A DNA stretch of 64,000 nucleotides from Prorocentrum cordatum (GCA_963575745.1 CAUYUJ010017837.1:12501-76500); one strand, 5' to 3'; counted from the first letter of the stretch, positions 33,263 through 43,553 are shown. Program-made: numbers and translations. The notes: generated from the sequence alone by a model not told the origin.

Positions 33263-34345
33263 ATGGAGCAGCATCTGCAGCGACTGACAGCGGAGCTCAG
33301 GCAGCTCCGGCAGGAGAACGCGCAGCTGGCAGACGCGGTGAGGGTGCAGCAACAGACGCTGGAGGCGATCCAGCGGCCCCCCGCCGCAGGACTAGGATGA
33401 GGCGCACCAGCAGCAGCAGCGGCGGGAGCACTTTCCAATGAGGCCTTGGAGAGACTCATTCGTGCTCTCGATGAGCAGGCGCGCGCCTTCGCAGCCTGGG
33501 GCCGGCCGAGGCTTGGTTGGCAGCAAGCGCGTCGGCAGACCAGCTGTGTACAGCAACGACGAGGCTCGATTCCCTGGATGGGTCAAGGACAGAAGACTTT
33601 CTTTTTGGAGCCGAGCCAGCCTTGGAACGCGCCCTTGAATGGGCGCTCGACCAGGAAGAGGATCACAATCCAGCAGGTGCTGGAGGGTTTCGGACCAGGG
33701 AGCGATCATGTCATAGACGGCGTCGTTAGATTCATTTTGCAAGTGAAGACTGTCCTGAGCAACCTCGCCACAGGTGCAGGTTGGGCCATCGTGCAGAACG
33801 CTGGCAAAAACGGCCTGGAGGCGTTGGGGCGCCTTCGCAGATGCTTCGACTCCCTGACTGGGGGACGGCGCAGGAGCCTCTTGCGAGCCATCCTGGCGCC
33901 GACCAGGGTTGAGATGGACGAGCTTGGCTCGGCCGTGCAGACCTGGGAAGAGATGGTGAGCCGTTGCAGCAATAAGGCGTTGGATCATGGCGAGCCGGCC
34001 ATCGCGGGCGACTTCCTGGGCTCAGCGTTGGAGGCCCTAGTGCCAGACGGCTTGGAGCAACGTCTCCAACTGAACAAATCGCGCCTCGAGAAGTTCAATG
34101 ACATAAGGCAGGAAGTGATGACGTTCTGCGAGACGCTCACGGGCAAGCTGGCCAAGGCGACGCCGCGAGACTGCATGCCGCAGGCAGTGGGTCCAGGCCC
34201 AACCCCCGTGAACGTAGGCGCCGGATCGCCGGCGAAAGGCGGGCAAGGAAAGGTAGGGGCAGCGCATGCAAGGGCGCGAAAGGCAGAGGCAAGGGAAATC
34301 AGCAGCACCAGCCGCAGCAGCGGCAGCCGCAGCACGGCCGGCAGA
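33263..34345 (+). pseudogene. copia-2 gag capsid-like protein
   Basis: The likely start is the ATG at 33263, giving a coiled-coil-like N-terminus (MEQHLQRLTAELRQL). TGA at 33398-33400 interrupts the same frame at codon 46. The frame reopens (33446-34492) with RALDEQARAFAAWG, QGQKTFFLEPSQPWN, a helical capsid-like core (LLRAILAPTRVEMDEL, SALEALVPDGLEQRL) and a Gly/Ala/Lys-rich end. It is the structural protein that would package element RNA. A frameshift near 34300 moves the zinc knuckle into another frame. Apart from the TGA, the main core is nearly continuous and better kept than copia-1 gag. Confidence 0.7.
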
Positions 34346-34872
34346 AGTTCGTGGGCTACTGTGACAGTTGCGGCAAGTACGGCCGCGAGAAGAAGGGCTG
34401 CTGGGCCCCCCCGCAGACAGGAGGAGGAAAAGGAATGGGCAAGAAGAGCGGCAGGGGCAGCAGCAAGAAAGGCAAAGGAGCTGGAGCGCTAGACGAAAGA
34501 GGAAGAGAGGGGGAGAAGGAGCCAGAGGGGGAGCAGGGAGGACTGGACATAGGTACAATCGAGATCGCTGCTCTGAGCAAGACCGACGGATGCGAGTATG
34601 TCCGTTTCAACCTGGGCAGCGGGGCTGCAGCGACGGCGCGCCCTAGGGAGTGGTTTGCGGGTAGCTCCGCACTGACTCCTTCTCCCGTTCACTCTGGATG
34701 CATGACGGCGTCCGGAGAGCGCATTAAGGACTACGGAGGCCGCCCCCGTTGTCCTGCATTGCGTTGCAAGGGCGAGAGCGATGCCAAAAGGTGCGTCACA
34801 GGTAGGAGGAACGACGCGCGCAGTATATTTGCATCGGCGCCCCAGGTGCGCGAAAAAAGGGGCGCCAGCTGA
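34343..34872 (+). pseudogene. copia-2 zinc knuckle and aspartic protease
   Basis: The frame begins with FVGYCDSCGKYGREKKGCW, a CCHC knuckle layout in which the His position is Arg. A Gly/Lys/Glu-rich linker follows. The protease reads YVRFNLGSGAAATA (about 34597-34640), where the active-site triad D-[TS]-G is expected after FN: here it is G-S-G, so the catalytic Asp is lost. A hairpin module (34657-34670) lies inside the protease and reads as GSSA. Downstream MTASGERIKDYG matches the family's S/A-G-E-x-I-x-[ND]-Y-G strand. Confidence 0.75.
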
Positions 34873-35095
34873 TATGGTTGAGCGCTGGCGGGGGCTACGT
34901 GATCTCCATGGGTGGCCGCGTCTTGAAGGCGCTCCAGAAGGAGCTCGATCGCCTGGTGAGGCGTTTCGGCGACGACTCGTTCCCGCCAGTGTACAGAGGG
35001 GGCGCCGCAACTTCTACATGAAAGTGGATAGCGCGGAGGTCATCGCGCTGCTTGGCCTATCGTCGGGTTTCCTGCGGGAGGGCCAGCGCCCGTGA
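34873..35095 (+). pseudogene. copia-2 protease-integrase spacer
   Basis: Sequence such as GGRVLKALQKELDRLVRRFG then SFPPVYRGG (about 34910-35005), and in another frame FYMKVDSAEVIALLG (35016-35060), matches the region after the protease in related dinoflagellate copia polyproteins. Two frames share it, so at least one indel is present. Confidence 0.5.
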
Positions 35096-35960
35096 GGCCG
35101 TTGGAGGTTGAGCGGGGTGCGGGTGGCTCCGTCCCAGCTCCGGGCGCGGGCAGCCCCGCTGCGGAAAATCCATCGCCTCCTGAAGGCGTTGGGGAGGAAG
35201 CCCAGGATTTGAAGGTCTGGGCAGAGCCTCGAGCACGGAGTGCGCAATATGTGAACGAGCACTACGCTATGGGGCGCGCTCAGTTCAGGTCTTGGCGCCG
35301 CCGCTGCCAGGCGGCGCGGGGCACTGTCGAACAACGCCGACCCCGAGAAGAAGACCCTCACAGCTGTTCCTGTGGCGTGCTCTAACTACGGCTACTTGGC
35401 CGACGACGGCAGTGAGGGCCCAGCATTGCCGATGCTGGTGGTACGGGATCGACGTGCCAAGGGGTATGCGGCGACGGCGGTGCCCCAGAAGGGAGTGCAC
35501 CCCTGTCCAGTGAAGTTCTTCGCGGGCTACTTGAGGGAGCTCGGTTGGAAGGAGGTGCGTGGGCCGGTCTGACGGCGAACGCAGCCTTGTAGCCTTGAAG
35601 CACTCTGTGGCTGATCAGATGCCGGCAGTGGAGAATGTCATGCAGCAGTCTCCTGTAGGAGACCACGCAGCGAACGGAGAGGCTGATCACGTGGTTAAGG
35701 AGGTGAAGCGCATTGTGCGTGCGCAGATGGAATCGTTTGAGGAGAGGATCGGTACGCGGCTCCCGCTGCACCGTCCGATTTGGACGTGGCTGCCACGACG
35801 TGCTGCTGCGTGTCCCAGTAGATACCGGGTCGGCGAGGGCGGGAGGTCCGCCGAACAGAGGTGCACGGGCAGGTGATGGGCGAAACTGGCGTTGGATTCG
35901 GCGAGCGGTCACTCGCGGGGTTCGCGCAGGAGGAGCCGCGGAGCGGCATGACTCCTAGGG
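35096..35960 (+). pseudogene. copia-2 integrase
   Basis: YVNEHYAMGRAQFRSW-RRC (about 35245-35310) is the degraded zinc-binding segment. The catalytic core follows in two frames. SNYGYLADDGSEGPALPMLVVRD (about 35383-35450) has Asn where the first catalytic Asp is expected. GYLRELGWKEV then continues, after a 1-base shift, as SDGERSLVALKHSVADQMP (about 35565-35620) with the second Asp. SPVGDHAANGEADHVVKEVKR (about 35650-35710) contains the Glu region. RIGTRLPLHRPIWTWLPRRAA and RYRVGEGGRSAEQRCTGR follow. It is the best preserved domain of the element. The Asn substitution and the frameshift rule out activity. Confidence 0.85.
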
Positions 35961-36660
35961 CTGGTGCGTCGGCCGGACTGGTAGTCTGCTGGTTATGACC
36001 GCCAGAAGGGTTCTGCGAGGCAAGACCTACAATGAGATGACAGCGGAAGAGCGCTGGGAGCCCGCTGGGCGCCTTGGGAAATGGAGCCCCCGGATGCGGT
36101 TGGACGGTCGCCCCCGCTCCAGGGAGGCCCTTGCTGGTAGGCCGGGGGGCTGCAGGGTCGGCAAATCCGCCACTACCCGTGCAAAGCGTAGCAGGAGGAC
36201 GAGGAGGGGGGGGAGTGCCAGGGCCCAGGAAGCCCTTCGTGCTGAGGCGGACGTGGAGCGTTTGGAGGGGCGCCGTTGTGTCCGGCATGTCTTAACATCA
36301 TGTGCGGCCCACTAGCCGGGCGCGCCCGCGCAGCAGAGCGCTCGTGGAGGATGGCCAGCATGATGGAGGAGGGCGACGCGGGCCGACGCAGGCTGGGCGC
36401 GCGCCGGGCGAAACGAGCCCGAGTAGAGGATCCGGGGCCAGCGGGAGGCTCCGCGGCTTCAGCGGCAGGCGCGCCAGCCATGCCGCCGGCGGCGGCGCGG
36501 GCGCCGCCGCCGCCGGGCGAGGAGCGGCTTCGCGGGGGGCTGGCTGCCGTCGCACCTGGCGAGAGGCTCGACGGGAGGTCGAGGAGCAGGTCGGCTGATG
36601 GAGCTGGCCAGAGCGGCGGACGACGACGCGGGCGCGTCGTTGCCGCCAGGTGCGCCGGAA
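35960..36660 (+). pseudogene. copia-2 integrase C-terminal tail
   Basis: The frame at 35995-36315 carries RVLRGKTYNEMTAEERWEP and gives way to another frame with CPACLNIMCGPLAGRARAAE and ASMMEEGDAGRRRLGARRAK (about 36277-36420). The latter matches the C-x2-C...H-S-E-x-C-R-x-R-[IM] tail typical of dinoflagellate copia integrases, with the His/Cys partners altered. Hairpin modules lie at 36441 and 36661 in the Ala/Gly-rich linker that follows. Confidence 0.65.
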
Positions 36661-36989
36661 GCAGGTAGCTCCGCTCCGGCTGCGATGTCAGGGTCTGGAG
36701 GCTCGGCTCCAGCAACAGGGGCCAGTGCAGCGTCTGCGCAGGTAGCGGGCGCCGCCGCAGCGGGAGGCTTCGCGCTGGAGACGACAGGAGGAGACGTGGA
36801 CATGAGCAGCACGACGACGACGAGGGCGGAGGAATGGGGGAGTGCGTATCGGAGGAGCATCGTTCTCGCATGTCACCGGAACGAGGTGGACCATTTCGGC
36901 GGAGGAGCTGGAGGACACCACCCATCTGAGGTTGGAACTGGGAGCAGTAGATGTCCACGAGTGTGCCCGTCTCCGCGGCATGTTGCGCT

Positions 36990-37485
36990 CGCGTGCCGTC
37001 TGGGTCTAAGGCCTGGAGTGAGTGCAGACATGGAGGCCGACAGACCGGGTGGTGGACACTGGGACTTTATGTATGAGGGCGACGTGAAGGAGTGGTTCGA
37101 CACGCTCGAACGCGAGGATCCGTACTTCCTCATTGGTTCGCTCCCTTCCGCGGCGCTCGCAGACTTGCAGGGCGCATCCTGGCTCGATCGGTGCCCCGAG
37201 CAGGCGCTCCAGGGGAAGAGTATTGCCACGCGTCATCGTGACGTGGTTTCTGAGAGCTACCGGAGGCAGAGGGCAAGGGGCAGGTACTTCTTGCGCCAGC
37301 ACCCCCGCGACGACGGTAGCTGGGGGAGACCTGGCATCTTGGAGCTGCCGGGGCCGGACGCCGTGGAGGGGGTCGAAGGGGCCATGTGCAAGTGGGGGGC
37401 GAAACCTGATGGCCGAGCGCGGCGGAAGGAATGCGGCTTGAAGGTGGCTGGTCGCTTCAGGCTCGGCTCTGGAGAGGAGCAGGAT
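36990..37485 (+). pseudogene. copia-2 extra conserved domain between integrase and RT
   Basis: This is within the 36598-37614 open frame, residues about 135-295. It contains HWDFMYEGDVKEWFDTL, DPYFLIGSLPSAALADLQ, then RRQRARGRYFLRQHPRDDGSWGRP (split here into its parts: ARGRYFLRQHP and SWGRPGI) and VEGAMCKWG. Dinoflagellate copia polyproteins carry a domain of this layout, with a G-S-P-P-C-like loop followed by a Y-R-x-Q-x-x-x-G-R-Y-F-L-H-E-H-P box. It is reminiscent of the DNA-methyltransferase fold. The Cys of the loop is Ala here (GSLPSAAL). Function is unknown; position and conservation are what can be stated. Confidence 0.65.
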
Positions 37486-37529
37486 GGTGTTTTCTTGGAC
37501 GGGATTTTTACGAATTGCGGGAAGCCTAG

Positions 37530-38150
37530 GAGAGGGGCGCGTCGAGGTCGGAGCAAATCCCCGGCACGCAGAGATGATAGTTCGAGACATGGGCCTCGAA
37601 AAGAAATCCGCTAAGACGCTGGATGTCCCCGGACTGAAGAAGGGAGAGGCCGAAGCGGAGGAGCGGTCCGCCTCGCCCCCGCTTGTCGGCGACGATATCC
37701 GCCCCTGCAGGATCGCGACCATGTGCGCGTCGTGCTTAGAACCCGATCGGGCTGACATTGGAGATGCCGTGAAGAATCTGTCTATGCGCATGCAGAGCCC
37801 GAAGCAGGTCGACATGGCAAGGCTGGAGAGGTTGGCGAGATGCCCGAAAGGAAGGCCTTGGGTGGTGCAGGTGCTCCGCAGGGACAAGCGCATTGCCGGG
37901 GGCAGTCCTTGGCCCGTCTTGGTCATGGTGGACAGCGACGACGCCGGCGACGAGATCAGCCGACGGTCTACAGTCGGTCAGGTCGTTTTCGTCGGCGGCC
38001 AGGTGGTGAGGCACGCTCGCAACCTGCTGCAGGTAGTAGGACTTTCCTCTGGAGAGAACGAGTGCTGCGCAATCAGCTCCGGCGCGTTCGCCGGATCAGG
38101 CATCCAAGGCATGTTCGAGGATTGGCAGGCCCCCTTCGAAAGTTAAGGTG
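37530..38150 (+). pseudogene. copia-2 RT connection and RNase H
   Basis: The frame 37484-38146 starts with NPRHAEMIVRDMGLEKKSAK, the segment that follows the RT palm in this family. It continues with IATMCASCLEPDRADIGDAVK (connection), ARCPKGRPWVVQ and then RNase H: VMVDSDDAGDEISRRSTVGQ, SSGENECCAISSGA and GIQGMFEDW. The Asp and Glu boxes of RNase H (VDSDDAG, SSGENE) are kept. The RT palm that should lie before it (about 150-200 residues, including YxDD) is absent, since the preceding domain ends at about 37480 in the same open stretch. Confidence 0.8.
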
Positions 38151-38405
38151 GCGTCGGACTCTTCCGCGGCGCGTGCCTTCGCGTCGCGCCGAGGCGTTGG
38201 GGGGCTGAAGCACGTTTGGGCCCGCTACCTGCGGGTGCAGGAGAGGATCGTCATGCAGCGCCTCGAGCTGGGCAAGATCGGGCGGCCGAAAGCAGGAGCG
38301 ACTTACTGCGAAGCCATTGGGTCGTAAGGAGATCGACGCCCACATCAAGGGCGTCAGCCAGGAGTGCAGGAGCGGCAGATCGGCGAAAGGGCGGCTTTTG
38401 AAATA
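38140..38405 (+). pseudogene. copia-2 RNase H end
   Basis: After a frameshift come VKVASDSSAARAFASRRGVG, KHVWARYLRVQERI and KEIDAHIKGV. These correspond to the D-S-S-A-A-[KR]-x-x-x-x-R-x-G box and the C-terminal segment that closes copia pol. A stop ends the series near 38405. Confidence 0.7.
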
Positions 38406-38740
38406 GGAGAGCGGCGCAAAGCCGAAGCAGCAGGGACGCGGGTTGCCCCGCGCTCGGGAACGCCAGGGGCGCGGGTAGCCCCGCTCCCTCGGGAAGCAGG
38501 TTGCTCTGCTCCCGGCGTTTCCCGGGCGGAAGAGCAGTCTCAGGGGGGTCGCGGGTGGCCCCGCGCCCCCCCGCAAGCTGGCTGCGGGCAGCCCCGCGCT
38601 AGCTACACTTTTCTGCTCAGTGGTGGTCGCGCTGGGTCGCCGCAGGTTTGCTACCGGTAGTTGTAGGAGGCAAGGACCTTTCTCGGCTTCTCGCACAGTG
38701 GGCCAACCCGAAGTGTTCTCTCGCAGTGAGGAGGGGTGAA

Positions 38741-38871
38741 GAAATCCCCCTTTCGTCGGATCGGCTATGGGAAGGTAGATGCAGGGAGTAGTTTTGATGG
38801 CGTGTTAGAGTAGAGCATGGACAGTGTAGCACTGCATTCTTTCATCGCCCATTTCGGCGAAAAAGCATGTT
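38741..38871 (+). repeat. copia-2 putative 3' LTR remnant
   Basis: Direct-repeat partner of 32486-32615, downstream of the RNase H end and the cluster of five hairpin modules. Confidence 0.6.
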
Positions 38872-40190
38872 CACGAACAGGTGCTGACTTGACCGCCTGT
38901 GCTTTGCAGCGCTTTTGAGGCTGGCACGCCCACGAAGGCAGGGTGTGTGTGTGTGTGTGTGCCGAAGGATTGGGCGCGCGCAGCGCTGGGTTTTGTTCCA
39001 AGAGCCAGGTGGGGCGGCGGAGCCACCGACGTGGGGAATCATGCTCGAACGGTACAGCCAAGACGCTGAAATCAAAACCGCTTTGGGTTCGGAAACGGTT
39101 CGCTGTTCTATAGGTCTTTGCACGGCTGTTCCCCCCAGCCCTCCTCGTGCACGCAGGCGCTTTTGGTTTTCGTTCCCTATGAATCCTTCCTTCTTTCAGC
39201 AGCCCGAGTGTACCACGTGTCTTCGTTACACAGCCTGTCGTATGCCACCGCTGCCACGTGTGATGTGTTGTCGCCAGCCGTGTGGCAAAACAGAATCCTG
39301 CACTTTGCGCTTCTCTGTTTGTCGTCCTTCCATTTTGTTCGCTTCTCCTCCAAACCCGTCGTTTTCCTGCTGTGGGGGGGTGAGAGCTCGAGGGGTGGTG
39401 GTCGGCGCTTGCCCCTCCCGGAAGCGGGCCGGCGACTGCCTAGGCGCTGGGGCACGCAGCGGCCCCATGCAGCAGCTCGGTGGCGTGCTGGGGCTCTTCT
39501 GCGGCCCGCAGCCACCCTGCGGGGGGAGGGGGAAGGGGGGAGGGAACGAAAGCGAAGCGGAGAAAAGGGGGATGGATTGGAAGAGGGGTGCTGGGAAAAG
39601 GCGGGGGGGGGGGAGGGGGAGGGGGAAACGGCGGTGAAAGGGGGAACGGAGGTGGATGTGGAGGACGGCGGGGTGGTTGTTGGCATGGATTTTAGAGTGA
39701 CGGACTGGGCGCTTAGCTTGGCGGAGGGTACCAGTGACAGCAGCAGGCGGCTTTGACAAATCGCAATTCTAATGCGTGTGTCCAGTTGTTTCAAGTGTAT
39801 ATCGCAAGAGGTGTGGTTCTCCTAGAGCATCGACTTCTATGTACCACGCTTGAAAATGGGTGTTCGAGACTTTGCACCACGGAGGGAAAGAGGGAGGAGG
39901 ATGACGGAAAGGCGAGGTTGGCTGAGACAGGGAGGGAGGAAGGACCTTTGGGCGTCCCAGGGGTCTCCGAAGGTCCTGCAAGGTTTGGAGACCTTCCTGA
40001 CCTCATGATGTTTCCGCAGCGTGGACCACCGGATATCTCCACCCGTTCCCCAGGACTTGCGATTGGATTTTGTGCTGGGTGGTTTTCGGGGGTCCAAGGG
40101 CCAGACAAGGTCCCCACCAAGGCCAGACAAAGAATGCCAAGGCTTCTTGTCGTGACCTTTAGGTAACGGGTGGGGGAGGGGTCTGTGTAG
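38872..40190. other. No supported gene; (TG)n and G-rich tracts
   Basis: Contains a TG run at 38942-38960 and G-rich stretches at 39510-39640. Overlapping frames such as 38915-39637 and 39118-39756 have no recognised domain. Confidence 0.4.
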
Positions 40191-40215
40191 CGAGGGAGAG
40201 GGAGAGAGGGATGAG

Positions 40216-40276
40216 CCTGTTTTTCCCACCCCTCACTTGGTTGGGTTCTCGTTTTGACTGGAGCAGTGGGGTCGCC
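40216..40276 (+). repeat. Array-leader module, copy 2
   Basis: It carries CCTGTTTTTCCC, the exact 17-mer GTTGGGTTCTCGTTTTG at 40240-40256 and GAGCAGTGGGGTCGCC. A CCTCC tract follows and then the 100-bp satellite. Confidence 0.65.
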
Positions 40277-40334
40277 GCGTTCTTTTTCCTCCTCCTCCTC
40301 CCCCCCCGCTCTCCTCTCGGCTATCTCCTCTCGC

Positions 40335-40760
40335 ATCCCTCTTGGGGGCCGCGAAGCGTGAGACCGTCGCCATTTTCGAGGGCTGCTGGGGGAGCCCGCG
40401 CAGCGGGGCCCCACGCGGACCCAGACGGGAGCTCGCCATCCCTGGGGAACTGCGAAGTGTGAGATCGTCGACACTCCTCGAAGGCTGCTGGGAGAGCCCG
40501 CAGCGAAGTGTGAAGTTGTCGCCACTTTCGAGGGCTGCTGGGGGGGGCATGGGACCTCGCCGTCCCTGCGAGGGGGCTGCGAAGTGTGAAAGTGTAGCCA
40601 CTTTTGAAGGCTGCTGGGGGGGGGGGCAACACAATGGGGTTCCACGCAAACCTCGAGGACCTCGCTATTCCTGGGGGGTTTGCGAATTGTGAAACTGTCG
40701 CGGCCTTGAGGGCTGCTGGGGTGCGCAACACAATTGGGTCCCACGCAGATCCAGATGAAA
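40335..40760 (+). repeat. About 100-bp satellite array, small (about 5 units)
   Basis: The same monomer as 30075-31620, with GCGAAG(T/C)GTGA boxes at about 40352, 40451, 40504, 40582 and 40682. Confidence 0.8.
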
Positions 40761-40764
40761 ATGG

Positions 40765-40992
40765 GTGAAGGAGGAGGAGGAGAGGGAGGCGGAGGATGAG
40801 GAAGACGAGGACGAGTAGGACGAGAGGAAGGAGGCGAGGGAGAAGGATGATGAACAAGAGGAGGGGGAGGAGAGGGAGGAGCAGGAGGAGGAGGATGGGG
40901 AGGAGGAGGAGGAGGAGGAGGAGCAGGCGGAGCAGGAGGAAAAGGAGAAGGAGGAGGAGGAGGATGAGGAGGAGGAGGAGGAAGAGGAGCAT
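40765..40992 (+). repeat. GGA/GAGGA tract
   Basis: Purine-rich trinucleotide tract inserted between the small satellite array and the array-tail module. Confidence 0.95.
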
Positions 40993-41179
40993 GTGTTGAG
41001 CATTTCGGCTTGGAAAACGCGACACTTCATTGTCTGATTGCGTCTCCGCCTATGTAATCTTACTTTGTCAATGCTCCATAATATCGCTGCTTCTGCCGAG
41101 GTGATGGCTCTTCCACCCCAATGTATTCCTTCTGCTTCTCCTTCCCAGTACATGCCTCGTGGTCTTTTGTACCTCTGTT

Positions 41180-41268
41180 TTGCGAGTCGGCCGCGCACAC
41201 ATCTTACGATACATGAATTCGCCTTGCGCCGTCCGTTGCAGCGTTGCTGCTTCGTTTAGGCACACCTT
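41180..41268 (+). repeat. Array-tail module, copy 2
   Basis: Aligns with 31640-31735 through GAGTCGG(C/T)CGCGCACA, ACGAT and GTTGCTG. Confidence 0.5.
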
Positions 41269-41439
41269 ATATCATCCCTTTGTGCCGATGCGTTGGGTAC
41301 GGCGCATGGTAATGTATTCCGCGGCGACGACGGCCGTCACCTGGGGGTGGGGGATGGGCCAAATGGCGTCACGTTTCACGCCGGCGGCGTTTGGGAATGT
41401 TTCTGAAGGTTGACCGAGGACGGGTGCATCAGCATGTGG

Positions 41440-41692
41440 GAGGCGATGTGCACCGCAGCGCTTGTGCACACCGCGCCGCTTATGTAGACCACAGCGCCCG
41501 CATACAACATAGCACCAGCGTGCACTAGAGTGCTTGCGTGCACCACGGCGCTAGTTTACACCACTTGCGTACACCACAGTAGCCGTGTGCAACACATCGC
41601 CAGTGTACACCACAGTGCCTGCGTGCACCACATCGCCTGTGTACACCACGGTGGCTGTGTGCACCGCAGCAACCGTGTCCGACAGAGCACCG
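41440..41692 (+). repeat. 18-bp minisatellite, forward array
   Basis: Units of the GTGTACACCACAGCGCCT kind recur about every 18 bases. The complementary orientation makes up 42200-42500. Confidence 0.8.
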
Positions 41693-42004
41693 TTGTTGCA
41701 TATAAAAATGTTAAAAATAGTACTATGACAAAAAAGAGCGCCTGTGGATTCCATAAACAAACCACTTGTTCTCTCTCTCTATGTATATGGGATTTGTAGA
41801 AAGGAGTCCTTATGGAAAGAGGAGCGCCGCTGGAATCTACGAGTCGTTCCGAATCTTCCCGCATCATCCAAACTCTTTCATATGCGTCCTGGAGGTTCCC
41901 GCATACTTGGCCGTCCGAGAACCAACTGGACTGACTCAGTAGACTTTTCATCGGTGCGCACTAAGATGCGCACGTGCGGTGTAGCGCCGACCTGCACGAC
42001 GGGG

Positions 42005-42110
42005 GAACATTAGGAGGAGGAGGAGCAGGAGGAGGAGGAGGCGGAGGAGGAGGAGGAGGATGAGGAGGAGGAGGAAGAGGAGGAGGAGGAGGATTAGGAC
42101 GATGAGGGGG
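42005..42110 (+). repeat. GGA tract
   Basis: GGA/GAGGA run between the two opposite-facing 18-bp arrays. Confidence 0.95.
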
Positions 42111-42194
42111 AGGAGGAACAAACAACGGCAAACATCAGCATGTCTGTTGCGTTGTGTTTAACAGTTCGCAGCAGATTCTTACCTGCATGCTCCT

Positions 42195-42505
42195 CCTACC
42201 TGTCGTGTGCACGCAGGCGTTGTGGTGTACACCAGCGCTGCGTTGCACGCGGATTCTATGGTGTACACAGGCACTGTGGTGTGCACAGGCGGTGATGTAC
42301 ACGGAAGCGTTGTGGTGCACACGGGCGCTTTGTTGCACACGGCTGCTGCGGTGTACACATTCGCTGTGGTGCACGCAAGCACTGTGGTGTACACAGGCGC
42401 TGCGTGCACACAACTGTCACGGTGTGCACAAGCGCTGTGGTGTACACGCGCGTTGTGATGCACGCGGGCACTGTGGTGTACACGCGCGCTGCGGCGCAGA
42501 TCGCT
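42195..42505 (-). repeat. 18-bp minisatellite, reverse array
   Basis: Units of the GGCGCTGTGGTGTACACA kind are the reverse complement of those at 41440-41692, so the two arrays face each other across about 0.5 kb. Confidence 0.8.
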
Positions 42506-43497
42506 ACCTACATTTTGTTCCGACTTGGCTTCGGTCATCTTTAGGCAGTTCCAGGCGCCGCCAGCGGGGAATGTGACGTCATTTGGGGGTGGGCCGGGTC
42601 CGGTGACGGCCGCTAGCCTGGAATATTGAGAATCAGGCTCGAAGGAAAAGGGAGAGAAAGAGAGGAAAAAAGAAAGAGAGAGAGAGAGAGAAACAAGCAA
42701 CCCACATTTTGGACCACCTTGTGGAAGGAGGGCGGGGTGATGTTGTGTTCTAGGAAAGCATTAATTACGTGCACGGCACTCGCGATGAGTATGCCGCAGT
42801 ACAAGTTCACATAGTTTGAGAGGTTGATGCGAACATCAGCCTGCCGGCTAATTCGGAAGGCGACGCTGGCAGTTTTGTTTTTACAGCCCAGGTCGAGCCA
42901 TTCGCATGCGAAAATACGTGTTGTTTTATGTAGGATCGATTCCATGGTTTTGTGGCGCGGGCACTTTCAGCGACCATCCCGATGGTGGTCCTCTCTCCGA
43001 ATGCTGCCTCTGGACCCGCATGGCCGGCACCGACAAGTCCACGAGGTCGCGAGTCGATTTGTTTTGGGTGTCTAGCAGTGTCGTCGGTACGTCGAAGGCC
43101 CGATCAATGCGACACAAGGTTTTTTCATGATCCGATCACAGGTTGGTTGTTGTTTGTCTGTTTAGTCCCAGAGTCGTTTCATTTCACGCACGTATCAGAA
43201 ACGCATGATAGCATGGACGCCGCGTACTCCTGCGGACTTTGAGAGCTTCCAGCGCAAGGGTTTCAGCCTCCGATGTTTTGCTTTGGTGTCGCTGCAAAGT
43301 GGTATCGCCCAGAGTGCTTGGGATATTCATTTCGACACCCGGATTCAGAAGAAAAGGAGACAACAGATCGATCCGAAATGAAGCGTTGGAGGCTGCTAAA
43401 ACCGCTGTCGACAAGCTAAAACCGCCGTGGACAATGTGTGAAATGCCGATTCGTATGCAGATGAGTACAGGAGATATTCGATATGGCAATGAGATTA

Positions 43498-43553
<56 letters not shown>

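Larger units (their letters stand above)
32773..38597 (+). repeat. Dispersed 14-bp hairpin module family in copia-2 (about 14 copies)
   Basis: The consensus is GCRGG-NNGC-YCYGC: a 5-bp stem with a 4-base loop. Copies start at 32773, 32826, 33214, 34657, 35119, 35146, 36441, 36661, 36760, 38438, 38471, 38496, 38551 and 38584. All copies I found lie between the two LTR remnants. Some have longer stems (38496: GGGA and TCCC outside the core). Many fall in linkers between domains, where they read as A-G-S-S-A or G-S-P-A. Confidence 0.75.
32486..38871 (+). mobile_element. Ty1/copia retrotransposon copia-2 (decayed)
   Basis: Putative LTR remnants of about 130 bp flank an internal region with gag, zinc knuckle, protease, integrase, an extra conserved domain and RNase H in Ty1/copia order. 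The reverse-transcriptase palm is missing between about 37480 and 37540. A stop in gag, several frameshifts and substitutions at catalytic positions show it is dead. The LTR remnants are roughly 80-85% alike by eye, which indicates an old insertion. The whole element is strewn with a small hairpin module. Confidence 0.75.

Noticed and set aside
41880-42000. Possible LINE C-terminal motif (GRPRTNWTDSVD)
   Set aside because: A single short motif without any neighbouring RT sequence; composition and the flanking minisatellites make chance plausible.
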